From NCBI RefSeq assembly GCF_022682495.2, contig NC_071389.1:178436056-178500055 (forward strand): a stretch of DNA of 64,000 nt, given 5' to 3'. The notes below the pieces were generated by a model. That model saw only the letters and a list, made by a program, of their open reading frames with translations. It searched no databases and was not told the origin of the DNA. Numbering within the stretch: the first letter of the stretch is position 1; each line of letters begins with the position of its first letter. A program made the translations under genes and the position numbers. Origin of the DNA: Desmodus rotundus. Taxonomy: Eukaryota; Chordata; Mammalia; Chiroptera; Phyllostomidae. Of this stretch, positions 25,501-37,700 are shown in pieces.

Positions 25501-25980
25501 TATAGACCAAAATAAAAAGGGAAACCATGTAAGTTATGATGGAACATGGGTAATTTATTTTATAAACTCAGAGTAGTGAAAGCAGTATTATTCATATCAA
25601 AGAAAGCACAATGGTTTGAACAAGTCAACCATTATCCATTTTAACACGCCCAAACTATCATAAATAAAGTTAAACAAAAGTAATATCTGAGATGAGTATT
25701 TGGAAAACATATGGCAAGAAAACTAATATTCTTTACCTAAGAAGTGGGAATAAAACCAACTACTTAATAAAAATAAGAAAAGCCTGAAAGAAAGAAATAA
25801 AAATGTGATTTACCCACAACAAAAGATGTTTAGTCTTCTGGTGTTTATTTATTTATAACAAGAAAAATAAAGTTAAAATTTTAAAAATAATATTTGTCAT
25901 CAGATTTGTATGCTTAAAATGTGAATAATATTTAATGAGGAGGAAAGTGTAAGGAAGAAGGCTTTTTTGTATTTGGTAGT
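22530..25980. other. AT-rich gene-free stretch
   Basis: It is very AT-rich, with no lectin exons, RNA genes or repeat edges that I can support, apart from a small CA-rich microsatellite at about 25465-25494. Confidence 0.5.
25465..25494. repeat. CA-rich microsatellite
   Basis: An interrupted CA repeat (cacacacacaaacacatgcac...). No function is implied. Confidence 0.65.
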
Positions 25981-26449
25981 ACATAAACAGGTATAGCCTT
26001 TTTGGACTGAAACATTTTTAAAGTGTAGAATTGTGATAAATTTTGACACATGGATTAATCAAAAAAACCATTAATACCATCAGGGTAATTAACATATTTA
26101 TCACCCACAAAATGTTCTGTTTGTACCTTATAAGATCTCCTTCATGTCCTTTCTACCTACCTCTTTCTGACTCCAGGAAACTAAACTGCTTTCTGTCACC
26201 ATAGATTAGTTTGTAACTACAGAATAACATAAAGGAGTTCTGCAGTATGTACTGTTTTTATGTCTGGCTTTTTTATTCAGGATATTTTGAGATTAGCCAC
26301 CTCATAGCATGTATAAAGACCTTATTTTTTTTTTTACACCTGAGAGCTTTTCCATTTATAGGTGTTGCTCAGTATGTTTATTCTTTCATATATTGATGGA
26401 TATTTGGGGAGTTCCCAGTTTCGGATTATTAAAAATAAAGCTACTTCAG

Positions 26450-27370
26450 AGGTCTCTGGTCAAGATAGTAGCATAAGTAAACGTAGTACTCATATCCTCC
26501 AATGACCAAATCCAAGTTACAACTAAACTATAGGACAACCATTAGTCAGAACCACTAAAATCTGTCTGAATGGAAGTTTTAGGACTAGAGATTTAAAAAG
26601 GAAGCCACATGCAGGCTGGAAGAGGGGCAGAACACAGAATGGGCTGCTCCCACACTTGTGAGTATCAGACAAACACTGGAGGGATATCTCAGGTCCCCCC
26701 TGAGGAGCTAGGGGTCCCAGCCCCACCGGGACTCTCTGACCCAAGTTTCCTGTGCCAGGAAGAGAAGTCCACAAAATTTTTGGCTGTAAAAACTAGTGGA
26801 GTTTGTGACTGAGACAGAGGGCTGCATGATTACCAGGCTTTCCTCTTAAAGGGCCCATCCACAGAATTATTCTGACTCACTCCCTCTGAGTACCAGTGCT
26901 AGGGCAAAAGCTTGAGTCACCAGAGATATACAAGGAGGAAAATGTCTGGTATTGGGAGAGCTTGAGGGGCCAGCTTTCTCCCAGACAGAAGTGCTGGCAG
27001 AGGTCTTTGTTTCCATGCTGAGCCGTTCCCTGAACAGAGCCAGCAGCCAGGCACGGTGGCTGAGTCTCCATCAACCTGGCTCACTCTCTTTGCCCTGCCC
27101 TGGTGATTCCCTGAGACTCCTCCCCAACAACCTTGCGAGCCCACCAAAGCTGTTTCCAGTGGCTTTTCCACGTGAATGGCCTGTCTTGGCTCATGCTTCT
27201 GACTTTCCTAAAATCTCTCAGGGACTTTGTAAAAATTGTAAAACAAACAGCATCTGGCCTCAGCATAACCTGTAACTCTTGCTAAGAGGCTCCAGGATGG
27301 GCATTAGTGGCAACTGGCCTTGGTTCACAGCATGGGATTTCCTGTTCACCTCCAAGTCCAGCACAAGTAG
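26450..27370 (+). mobile_element. L1/HAL1 5'UTR, sense
   Basis: It starts 'ggtctctggtcaagatag', continues through 'caaccattagtcagaacca' and a GC-richer region resembling 34700-35400 ('gagggatatct', 'ggactctctgacccaag' type segments). It ends at about 27370, directly against the KLRK1-derived block. No ORF1 follows, so only the 5' part is present. Confidence 0.7.
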
Positions 27371-27578
27371 CACATGATTTATAATACAATGTATTTTTAC
27401 TTTTATTATCAGAGTTAGCTTCATGTTGCTAATCTGTAAATTAAGAAAGTCCAGGCATACTCCTTAAATCTCCTGAGGTAATATTATTTCAGTGTCTAAC
27501 TTAAATAAATATTATTCATTTTTTATCCTTCTGCATTAATGAAGTCATAAATATAATTTGTCCTTCTCTCTAATCTAG

Positions 27579-27696
27579 ACTGACATTGGTTGAAATGGAG
27601 AATGGAACCTGTTCAGTTTACAGCTCAAGTTTTAAAGGTTACATAGAAAACTGTTTGACTCCAAACACATACATCTGCATGCAGAGGACTGTGTGA
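27579..27696 (+). pseudogene. Duplicate KLRK1 terminal exon, intact but isolated
   Basis: This 118-nt exon has a preserved acceptor (TCTAATCTAG), an open frame in the same phase as the authentic KLRK1 last exon, TGA at 27694-27696 and a preserved AATAAA at 27935. It encodes the same C-terminus ([12 protein letters not shown]) with a few changes: [21 protein letters not shown], against [16 protein letters not shown] in the main copy. No other KLRK1 exons lie upstream within the duplicated block, so by itself it cannot make a receptor. It could serve as an alternative terminal exon by long-range splicing, since it lies downstream on the same strand. The default view is a non-functional gene fragment. 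Confidence 0.85.
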
Positions 27697-29099
27697 AGAG
27701 TTTATTGTTTATAAAATATAAAGGATTCAAAAACAAAAATGCCATTCTCTGAGTGTTCACCATAAAGAAAACATCTAGAAGAAAATTCCACCAATATTTA
27801 TAACTTTTTTCATCTGACATGCCACAAACCATAATCAGCAGCAAACAAAGTTAGCAATTAAAGACTTTATTTCTATAACATATTTTGTATAATTTTTAAA
27901 TTATTGAGTGATGAACAAATTCATTCTTAAGTTTAATAAACTGTTGATAATATGCATGGTTGAACGATAATTTTATTAAATATTCACAAATATTAAACCA
28001 ACAAGGCTTTTAAAACTTTTCAAACAAATGCATTTGAAAATTAAATATGCTTAAAGGTAGGTACAATATATGAGGATTCATTACATTTGCTATTTTTGAA
28101 ATTTTTTTCAAAGTTGAAAAATCACCAAAAACACCCTCAACTTTCAAAACACCAGTAATTTTCTATAGATGTTATTAATTTTCTATAGCACATGAGAAAT
28201 TTGGTAGAAATTAAGTTATTCCTTATAATAAGAACCTGGCATTGACTGCTACAAAAAAGGAAATAAGAATTGAGTTTAGAGAGGCCTTATAAGACTTCGA
28301 GGGGGAAAATGGCACCTGAGTTAAAACCTGTAGAATGAGTAGAAATTTGGGCAACTCATCGAGGTAACAGCATCCTTGGCACTTGGAATAACACCTGCAT
28401 ATGCGCAGCAGTTGGAGGAGTCTTCCATGACCACTTCAGAGTCAGGAAAGTGCTTAAATTCTCCTGATCTTTACAACCATTTCCAAGCCATTGCTTTCCA
28501 GACTTGTGAAGAAGCTCATTCTCTCCAGGTCACACATATTCTCTGCCCCCTGTGGGTTGTGTGTTATTATAATGAAACAGAGAAAAGACTCCAGAGAAAT
28601 ACCAAGAACTTGTGTTCCATGTAAAGCCACATATAGTGACTCAACTTTATTTAAAGCTTTGAAGTATTTGGTGGACTTAAAACATGAATCATTATATATT
28701 TTCTTGGTTACCGCTCCAGTTTCATTAGTTATAATCAGTCTGTTCAGATTATCTGTTTCTTGATTCAGTTTTGGGAGATTGTATGTTTACAGGAATTTAT
28801 CCATTTTTTCCATCAATTAAATTTAAACTTCAATCATTAGAGATTTATGAAATAATTTACTTGTTATGTTTTCTTAATTTTTCTTCTCATCTTTACCCTC
28901 TTTTTATATCATGTCATTAACTACTAGTCATTTATTTGAGTCCTGCTTATTTATTATGTTTAAATTTAATTGATGGTTTATTTACTACAAAATCTTATAT
29001 GAGATTTAGTATTTTAAAGATACATATTTTTAGGTACATAAATTTTTTCTTAAATAAAGTGAAAAAATTATCCTGCAAACGTTTCAATATTTTCTTTTT

Positions 29100-29230
29100 C
29101 CTTCTTCTTCAACTAAATTTATTGGGGTGAAATTGGTTAATTAAATTATATAGTTTTGAAGTGCACAGTTCTATAATGCATTATCTGACATTGCATTCCA
29201 GTTCATCAGTGTCAACATAGGCAAAAAAAT
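29100..29230 (-). mobile_element. L1 3' fragment, antisense
   Basis: 'aaatttattggggtgaaattgg' followed by 'tagttttgaagtgcacagttc' is the reverse of the L1 3' terminus ending 'gtcaccccaataa' seen at 39345. It is short and old. Confidence 0.6.
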
Positions 29231-29699
29231 TAAATGTAAATTCAAGATAGATACATTTTATGTATGTTTACTCTCAATTAAAAATATAAAAATAAGTAAT
29301 CTGTACTCAGTAAAATATTTGGTACTGAATAGGAGATCAGTAAAAAAGTTCTGTGACCACAATCTATGAAGCAGGTGTATTGAGGATCTAGTCCAATAAT
29401 AGAAGGTAGATAGGGGCCATTGGAAGGATATTGTCCCAGAGAAGAAAGTGATACTCATGGATTATGTAATATTAGTAAGAATCTTGAAAGAGTTTCAGAT
29501 TTAACAGAGAATTTGCTTTTAATTTCAAAAGCGTTATGCCAACAGAACCTCAAGGAAGGAGATATAATTTCAGCTTACTGTGGAGGGTCTGAGCTATTCT
29601 TTGTTCCTAGGATCGTTGCGATAAAACAGATTGTATTAGCCAATTACTGCACACAACAACTTAACTTGCATTTATCAACTTAAACAAAAAATCATTTAT

Positions 29700-30090
29700 C
29701 ATATTACACAGTTTCTTAATTATGAATTTAGGAGCAGCTGAGTGAGGTCCTTCTGGCTCACGGTCTTTTGTGAGGTTGCTGGGAAAATGCAGCCTGGGTT
29801 TTATTTATCCAAAGGCTTGACCCTGGCTGGGAAAGCTGCTTCTGGGATGGCTCACTTACATGGTCGTCAGCAAGAGGCTTCAGTTTCTTGCTGGCTGTTC
29901 ATAGGAGTCCTCAGTTCCTCACCATATGGCCCTCTCCAGAGGGTTGCTTATGACATGGTAGCTGGCTTCTCCCAACTCAAGTTATGGGAGAAAGTGCAAG
30001 GTGTAATCCACACTGTCTTTTCTGACCTAGCCTCAAAAGTGATATATATGACTTCTGCCATATTCCGTTGGTAACACTAACCAACCTGAA
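29700..30090 (-). repeat. Ancient LTR-like (MaLR-type) repeat, antisense
   Basis: Segments such as 'tctggctcacggtcttttgtgaggttgctgg', 'cctcagttcctcaccatatgg' and 'gacatggtagctggcttct' recur in the same order at 53800-54240 and in part at 32100-32230. They are complementary in plan to the sense copies at 37345-37700 and 57000-57270, which end 'gagataataaa'. I take this to be an ancient mammalian LTR family; the family name is not certain. Confidence 0.5.
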
Positions 30091-30099
30091 CACAATGCA

Positions 30100-31605
30100 T
30101 TTCCTTTTTTCGTAAGGGTTGAATTGCATGAAGCAAGGATCATCAGGAACATGTAAGAACCAAACTATGAGGGTCTAAACTTTAGCCCCACCTGATTTAG
30201 GTCTTTCCCACATGCAAAAAATATACACCCCTAAAATCTCATCCCATTACTGCATCAGTTCAAAGTCTACAAGTTCGTCAGGACCACATGTGGATGTGAA
30301 TGAGACTCATCGCATGTAGTTCCTTAACTCTGGCTCCTTAGGTTCCCTTCTTTCCAGCGGTAGACCTGTGAAACTAGCAAAGGAGGATAGACTCTGTAGA
30401 CATTGCAACCCAAATGTTTTGTGAAGGATGGGGGAAGAGAAGTACAAAAGTGTCACTAACTTATAAAATTCTGAAATCCCGTGAAACAAATGATGGGACT
30501 GACTTGGTTACAACTCAGTCTCACTTTGGTCCTAAAGGAATTCTCCATAATTCCTGGGTCCACCCTTTAGGGTCTTGGTTCTGTCCTCTGAATTACTCTT
30601 CCCTTTTCATAAAAGGTAGCATTTGTTTGTAACTTCTTGGATTTTATAGTGTATTTCCTGCTTACAAATATTTTGGGGATCAAAATTCTCATTAATGTGT
30701 GTTTTATGTACGTATACATTTGTATGGATGTGTATGTATATGTATGTATTATTTTTACTGTCTGGTTTGGGTATCTTTTCAGATCAAGCTTGTTGTGCTT
30801 TTGCTGACATATTTTTTTTTAGTTTATAGTCTCCAAAAATCTTACTGGGCTCCCTCCATTCACAAAAGCCACAACACATTAATCTGCGTGAGCTCCTCTT
30901 ATGAAGCTTCTGCTAAGAAGCCTGCGGGAAAATGCACACAAGCTTGCTAGCAACCGTGTGGTTTAGCCATGATAATCTATAAAGTACAGCCTTTATAGAT
31001 CCTTCGAACTGAGGCACCAGCTTTGTTCTTCCTGTAATCTTAACAGAGAATTTTACAGCACGCCCACAGCTTTTTCTCTGGACCATGCTTTCCTGACAGC
31101 ACCCTGGAATTGATCTTTGCTCAGAATTCATTTCTTAATTTTAGCATTTTTTGACATTTCAAACAGCTGGGAATCTTCAAAACCAGTAATCTTTGGCTCT
31201 ATTTTGCTCTAAAGTCCTCCCATTAGCTACTGTCTCCTACGGCACTGCATTATAAGCAACAGAAGGAAAACAAGCAGCATCTTCAACACTCTGGCTGGAA
31301 ATAACGTTAACCAGTTTACCTAATTCATTAGGTGCATTTTCTACTTCCCACATTACTCCAGAAAATAGAGTTGCTAAATTTTCTGTTGCTGACTAGAAAG
31401 AATTCCCTTTACTCCAGTTTCCAACAGCGTGTTTCTCAACCCCTGTCTCCCTCACTGGAAGTCTTCAGTCTTCGCAGGATTCCCACAGTTCATTCATGGC
31501 ATGATCAATGGACTCACACATTTTAGTGGGGTTTTTCTTTATGGCACTTCTTCCCTGCTGGGTACAAAAATCTGTATATTTTTATTTTCTAGTTTTGGAG
31601 GGGTT
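30100..31605. other. Intergenic stretch, no gene recognised
   Basis: It has mixed composition, with short open frames and no family signature. TATG-rich simple sequence lies at about 30700-30760. Confidence 0.4.
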
Positions 31606-31609
31606 CTTT

Positions 31610-32060
31610 ATTTTTTTAAGTTATTGAATTTATTGGGTTGATATTGGTTAATAACATTATACAGGTTTCAGGGGTACAATTCTATAATACATCATCTGTA
31701 TATTGTATTGTGCATTCACCACCCCAAGTTTGCTTCCATCATCATTTGTTCCCCTTTACCCTCCTCTAGCTTCACCCACACCCCTTTCTTCTGGCAATCA
31801 CCCTATGTTGTCTGTCTGTGAGAGGGGTTTTTGTTTGTTTTTTGTATTGTTGTTATGTTTTGGTTTTTTGCTTAATTCCTTCACTTTTTTCACCCAAGTC
31901 CCTCCCTCCAACAGCTGTCAGTCTGTTCTCTGTATCTATAAGCCTATTTCTATTTTATTTGTTAGTTTATTTTGGTCGTTAGATTCTACATGTAAGTGAA
32001 ATCATGTAGTATTTGCATTTCTCTGACTGGTTTATTCCACTTAGCATAATATTTTGTTAT
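31610..32060 (-). mobile_element. Older L1 3' region, antisense
   Basis: 'ttattgaatttattgggttgatattgg', 'ggtttcaggggtacaattc', a C-rich segment, then 'ggtttattccacttagcataat' follow the reverse order of an L1 3'UTR and ORF2 C-terminus. It lacks long open frames. Confidence 0.65.
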
Positions 32061-32539
32061 TATGTTATTGTTATGCAATGCATTATTCCAACACTTAGCA
32101 ACTTGAAAGAATTAACAGTTATTATATCATACAGTTTTTGAGGGTTAGGAATTCTTAAACAATATAGCAGGCTGGATCTGGCTCAGGGTCTCTCATGAGG
32201 TTTCTGGCAAGTTGTCAACTAGGGCTATGTAGTCATCTGAGGGCCAGAATAATTTTAGGACTGTATACATGTAAGTACTCCTGTCAAGGAGTTGAAATTA
32301 CATTTGGCCCTTTGAAGGCAACTGTGAGGCTGATGTGGCCCCCGGTTAAAATGAGTTGGACACCCCTGCCTGATAGATTTTCACCTTTTATACTAAGAAA
32401 GAGTATAGTATAAAACATACCTCTTTTTAAACAACAAAATTTAGATGTACATTTACAACTAGTAAGATATAACCTAGAAAAGAATAAGGCAATGTGGAGA
32501 GGAGGGTTGATGCCTACATTTGCATTTCATACACTTTGA

Positions 32540-32775
32540 CAGGGGTTGGCACACCGCCACCTGTGAACCAAATGTGTCCCACCATCTCTCTGTTCTTGTA
32601 AATAAAGCTCTACTGTAACACGCCATTCTGTTTATTTTTCTACTGTCTGTGTCTCCTTTCAGACTACTGTGGCAGAGTTGAGTTGTTCCAACAGAGTGGC
32701 CCACAACATTGAAAATATTTACTGCTCAGTTATTTAGAGAAAGCTTTCCAACACTGTACTATGATCTAAAGAGAA
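32540..32775. mobile_element. hAT-Charlie/MER5-like DNA transposon fragment
   Basis: It has 'ttgacaggggttggcacac' at the left, 'gtaaataaagctctactgtaacac' in the middle, and 'gtggcagagttgagttgttcc' and 'aaatatttactgctcag' at the right. This is the plan of the common non-autonomous hAT family with 'cagggg..ggcaaac' ends. A homologous copy lies at 54445-54660 in unit 2, so it pre-dates the duplication. Confidence 0.65.
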
Positions 32776-33229
32776 AACATTTTAGAGGTCAAAAATTACA
32801 GAAATAAAAATGAGGGTTTAAATACTCCAAGGATTTCCAGGTTTAGATAATTTAAAAAAATAAGTGTCCAATGAACACATTTATGTAAAGCTTTAATAAA
32901 ATCAAATAACATGAAGAGGCAGGAGAAAGAGAATTCAAATGAGCTGTTATTTGGGGACCGAAAAACACCCAGTAACAAGCTCCCAATATATTTTTATGTG
33001 CGTAAAGACAGGATTCACCTCTGGATGAAGCTGCTGATATTTGGTTTCAGGAGAACTCATGCAGACGTTTCCCACAGATCTGGTCACACAGAAACGGGGC
33101 TTATAACCCCGTTTAACTCATTATTTCAAGTGTAAGATATCAATTAAAAATTGGCCCTAGGTTCTACTCAATAATTTTGAAGTTTAAAGAACTTACCACA
33201 AATAGGTAGTTACTGCCTTTATCATGGCC

Positions 33230-33470
33230 AAGAGTAAAAACCTGACTCCCAAACCCTGCCAGAAGGCTGGGTATCCTCCCGCAGAGCAAAAGTCGCCTGT
33301 TTGATTCTGGTTAGGGTTCACAGCTGGGTTGTGGCCCGGTCTGCAGCTGGGGTGTGTGTGAGAGGCACTCATCAATGTGTCTCTGCCATATTGATTCTTC
33401 TTTCCCTCTCTTTTTCCCACCCTTCTCCTCTCTGTAAATAAATAAAATCTTTAAAGAAACTGACTCACAA
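33230..33470 (+). mobile_element. Diverged Ves-type SINE
   Basis: The 'gtttgattctggttagggttcac', 'gggttgtggcccggtctgcag' and 'gagaggcactcatcaatgtgtctc' segments, a pyrimidine tract and 'aaataaataaaatcttta' tail follow the Ves layout, with a degraded tRNA head. No clear counterpart is seen at the matching place in unit 2 (about 55470), so it may be a unit-1 insertion. Confidence 0.7.
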
Positions 33471-33802
33471 GCCTATCCCGAAATAAGCAAAGGGCTGTCT
33501 CAGTGCAACTGTAAAATAAATCTATTTTTTAAGCAAACTTAGAAGTCACTAATGGAAGAACTAAAAATTAATATGCAGCACTTAAATTTAATAAACTATG
33601 AAGTAGCAGTGACAACATAGTTTAGGGGTATGTTGGTGTGGTAAGCAAATCTCTAAGATGACCACCCAAATTCCCATGCCCTAGTACATACCTGTACAGT
33701 CTTCTCTCCTTAAATTGGAGTAGGGTTTGTGAATACAGTGTGATATTACATCCTGAAAGTGGCAAAGACTAGGCTGTTTTTTAGAGGTAATTAAAACCCC
33801 AA

Positions 33803-36800
33803 GGGAATTCCAGTCAAGATGTCAGCATAGGTACACATGGCTTGCCTCCTCACACAACTGTTTCAGAAACAAGCTGCCCTCCCTAGGGTCTTTTGTTCTA
33901 TGGTTCTTCTTTGCCCAGCATTGTGTTAGGAACTGTGGCTCTCAATGCCAGAGTTTGGTAAAAAGGAAAAGAATTATCTAATTAAAAGTTATACAGGTTT
34001 AAAATAATGGGATAATTCTGCTGTTAAAGCTCACTCCCTTTAGAAATGAAGATACACCCACAAACATAGTCCTGCCCCCCCACCTTTGGCCAGTAAGGCC
34101 AGTCTCAGAGTATGCCAGTCAGAAGTACTGCCTTCCAGTAGGAAGAAAACAGAAGTCCGCAGCTCACTTCTCCTGGTTCCTCCCAGTAATCCATGCCCAA
34201 CTGGGCAGGTCTCCTCGGTTCCAAAACTATCAACTGTGTTGCTGTGATCTCCAGTTCTTAATCCCAAACCACATGGCACCTCCTCAAGGCCCGCTGGCAA
34301 GAGTCCTTTCACCCCCTATTGACCTGCATAGTCTGTCAAGGGTCCCATGTTTTCTCCTGCTGTCCCCAGCCCACATGGTGGCCCACCTTTCTGTTTAAAT
34401 CCCAGACTGCATCCTCCTCCATAGCCCCATTTCTGACTCCTCCCACAATTGGCTACACCTGCTAGCACTCCCACATTTTTCTGCTTTTCTTGTCTGCCAG
34501 AGATAGTCCCAGGAGGCATGGCCTGGAGGCATGGAGCAAACCATCTCCAAGCTCTCTGCAGGCAGTGAGCTAATATGGGGTAGCTGCCTCCCAGCTACAT
34601 CATGGGTCAAAGTCACGCACATCTCCCTGTCTCTACACAGGCAGAGGTTTCAATGTTATTAAAACACTGGCCAAGTTCTTCAGATGCACCCCATATGGTT
34701 GGTTACACAACCACATCAAAATTACAACTAAAATATAGAACAACCATCACTCAGAACCATCAGAAACTGGGTTGAATAGAAGTCTGATAACTACAGAATC
34801 AAAGAAACCACATCCATCCAGACTGGTAGGAGGGGTGTGGACATGGAATGTGCTGGTCCCACATCTGGGTGTGGTGGATAAAAATTCAGGAGGGATATCT
34901 TGGGAGCAAGGAGTCCCAGCCTCACACCAGGACCCCCAGCCCAGGGTGCCAATGCCAAGAAGGTAAGTCCTCATAAGATGTGTCTGCAAAAAAACCTTAA
35001 AGAACCCACACATGGACTTACTCAGACTCCCTCTAAGCTCCAGCACTGTGGTAGGATCTTGAAAGGCACCAGTGGCATATAGGGAGGAGCTGAAATACCT
35101 AGCATCAAGGTGGGAGCTGGTGGAGAGCTTTCTCTCAGATAGAAAGGTGGGCAGAGTCCATTGTCCCTTTGCTGAGCCTTTCCTCCACAGCCACAAAGCC
35201 AATGGACAGGTTCCATATCTGAGACTCCATCAACCTTGTTAACATTGTTTGCCCTGCCTTGGAGATCCCCTGAGACTCCCTCCCACCCAACTTATGGGCC
35301 CACCCAAATTGTTAACTGGGACTTTTCCATATGAATAGTTGGCCTTGGCTCATGCTTCAGAACTTCATAAATCCTGTCAAACAAACAACAGCCAGCCTCA
35401 GTGAACCCTCGTGCCTGGCACTAGCAGCAGCCAGCATAGATCCACATTTGGCATCACCTGGGAATCTTCAAGCCCAGCACAAGTAGTGGGCTTCTCAGAT
35501 TGCTTTATAGCTAAGGCAGGGTGGTCCTTGGCAGAACACAGGTGGGGGCTGACCTTAGTCTGCACCATCTGGTAAACCCCAGAGCCTGCAATCCAGTGGA
35601 CAGCTATAGACTGCTCTGTAGCACCACCAGCCTGCCCCTGCACAGGTAATCCTCCACAGAGGCCAGAGGTAAGTGGTCAGGGGTCACAGCCAATCATTGC
35701 CACTAACTTGCATGGGTAAATCCCTCCTGTTGACCTATTAATAGCAATAAGGTTCAACCACAAGAGGAAGGTGTATTCAGACCACACAAAGGATGTCCCT
35801 CGAGAACCCAGCTTGGATGATAGGGCAGGCTCTGCCATTGAACCCTACGGGACACCTACTACATTAGGCCAAGCTACCAAGACAGGGAGTCATAGCAGCT
35901 CTACCAAATACATAGAAACAAACACAAGGAGACTGTCAAAATGAGTAGACAAAGAAATATGGCCCTAATGAAAGAACACATCAAAACTCCAGAAAAAGAA
36001 CTAAATGAAATGGAGATAAACAATCTTTCAGGTGTAGAGTTCAGAACACTGGTTATAAAGATGCTCAAAAAACTTAGTGAGGACGTCAACAGGATTAAAA
36101 GGGTCCAGTCAGAGACTATATGTACACTAATTGAAATAAAGGACAATTTACAGGGAAACAACAGTAGAGTGGATGAAGCTGAGAATCAAAGTAATGATTT
36201 GGAACATAATGAAGAAAATAACAACCAATCTGAATAACAAGAAGAAAAAAGAATCAAAAAAATGAGGACAGTGCAAGCAGCCTCTGGGACAACTTCAAGC
36301 ATTCCAACATTTGCATCATAGGGATACCAGAAGGAGAAGAGAAAGAGCAAGAAATTGAAAATCTATTTGAAAAAATAATGAAACTTCCCTAATTTGGTGA
36401 AGGAAATAGACATGCAAGTCTAGGAAGCACAGAGGATCCCAAACAAGATGGATTCAGAGGCCCACATGAGGATACATCATAATTAAAATGCCAAAGGTTA
36501 AAGATAAAGAAGGAGTTTTAAAAGCAGCAAGAGAAAAGCAGTTACCTACAGGGGAATTCCCATAAGACTGTTAGCTGATTTCTCAAAGGCAACCTTGCAG
36601 GCTAGAAGGGATTGGCGAGAAATATTCAAAGTCATGAAAAGCAGGGGCCTACAGCCAAGATTGCTCTACCAAGCAAAGCTATCACTTAGAATTAAAGGGC
36701 AGATAAAGAGCTTCCCAGACAAGAAAAAACTAAAGGAGTTCATCATCACCACACTATTATTATATGAAATGTTAAAGTGACTTATTTTAAGAAAATGAAG

Positions 36801-37330
36801 AAGATCAAAACTATGAATAACAAGATGGCATTAAATATATACATATCGACAATTGAATCTGAAGAACAAACTAAGAAAACAAAAAGAACAGAGACAGACT
36901 CATGGGTACAGAGAGCATTTTGATGGTTGCTGGATGGGAGGTGGGTGTCAAAGAGTGAGTGAAAAGGTGAGGGGATTAAGAAGTATAAATAGGCAGTTAC
37001 AGAATAGCTGTGGGGATATAAAGTCCAGTATAGGAAATGAAGTAGCCAAAGAACTTATATGCATGACCTATAGACATGAACAATGGTGGGGGGATTGCCT
37101 GAGGTAGTGGGAGGTACTGGGTGTAGGGAAGCAAAGGGGGAAAAATTGGGACAACTGTAATAGCATAATCAATAAAATATAATTTAAAAAAGATTCCAAG
37201 CAAAAAGCTAAAAGGACTCATGCCTATGGACAACAGTGTGGTGATTGTGGGGAGGTAGGAAGGTGCAAGTGGGCTACATGGCAATGGGAAAAAAATACAG
37301 TAAGATTCCAAATCAGTCCATTGTCAGTTA
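33803..37330 (+). mobile_element. HAL1-type half-LINE (L1 5'UTR plus ORF1, no ORF2)
   Basis: A 5'UTR start near 33803, then an extra segment of about 800 bp (33870-34690, possibly another insertion), and 5'UTR again at 34700-35890. A decayed ORF1 follows: the frame from 35941 has KEHIKTPEKELNEMEIN and KMLKKLSEDVNRIKRVQ, and the frame at 36595-36780 has QARRDWREIFKVMKSRGLQ and IKSFPDKKKLKEFI. The 3' end follows ORF1 directly, with no reverse transcriptase. This is the structure of HAL1 elements known in several mammals. It splits an older LTR (33640-33800 and 37345-37700) and lies only in duplication unit 1. Confidence 0.75.
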
Positions 37331-37344
37331 TTCAAAAAATGTTA

Positions 37345-37700
37345 TTATGGGTAGTATATAAAGAGATAATTATTCAATTCAGATGACCATTTAGACTCTA
37401 GAGAACAGAGAAAGTCGAAGTCAGAGATGCTCTCCTTCTGTTCCTGAGAAAAACAAGATGCTGTAGTGTAACTGCCTGTGGGGAGGGGCAATGTCTGAGA
37501 GCTGAGGGTCTCAGTCCTACAACCGCAAGGATCTAAATTCTGCAAACAGACTGCATCAGCTTGAAAGAGGAGTCTGAGTTTCAGATGAGAATGCAGACTG
37601 TCCCGGACCCCGGCTCTCCCCTTATGGGAGCCTGAGTAAAGGCTACAGCTAAGCCATGCAGGGTTCCTGATCCAAAGATACTGTGAGATAATAAACATGT
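37345..37700 (+). repeat. Ancient LTR-like (MaLR-type) repeat, 3' part
   Basis: 'gtcagagatgctctccttctg', 'gaatgcagactgtcccgg' and 'actgtgagataataaacatg' match the 3' half of the LTR family that also occurs at 57000-57270. The 5' half is at about 33640-33800; the HAL1 inserted between them. Confidence 0.55.

Larger units (their letters stand above)
25990..28806 (+). repeat. Segmental duplication of the KLRK1 3' region (copy B of 1550-5727)
   Basis: Two blocks match the KLRK1 locus closely. 26015-26560 equals 1576-2105 (old L1 plus L1 5'UTR start), and 27371-28806 equals 4291-5727 (end of the last intron, terminal exon, 3'UTR and downstream). Between them, copy B has about 810 bp of L1 5'UTR, while copy A has about 2.2 kb of other sequence, including the antisense L1 and the Ves SINE. 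The right break is abrupt, after 'aggaatttatccat'. Identity looks above 90 percent by eye. Confidence 0.9.

Noticed and set aside
34747..35202. 151-codon minus-strand frame
   Set aside because: It lies antisense in the HAL1/L1 5'UTR and has a counterpart frame in the 26-27 kb 5'UTR copy, so it is a shadow of a repeat.
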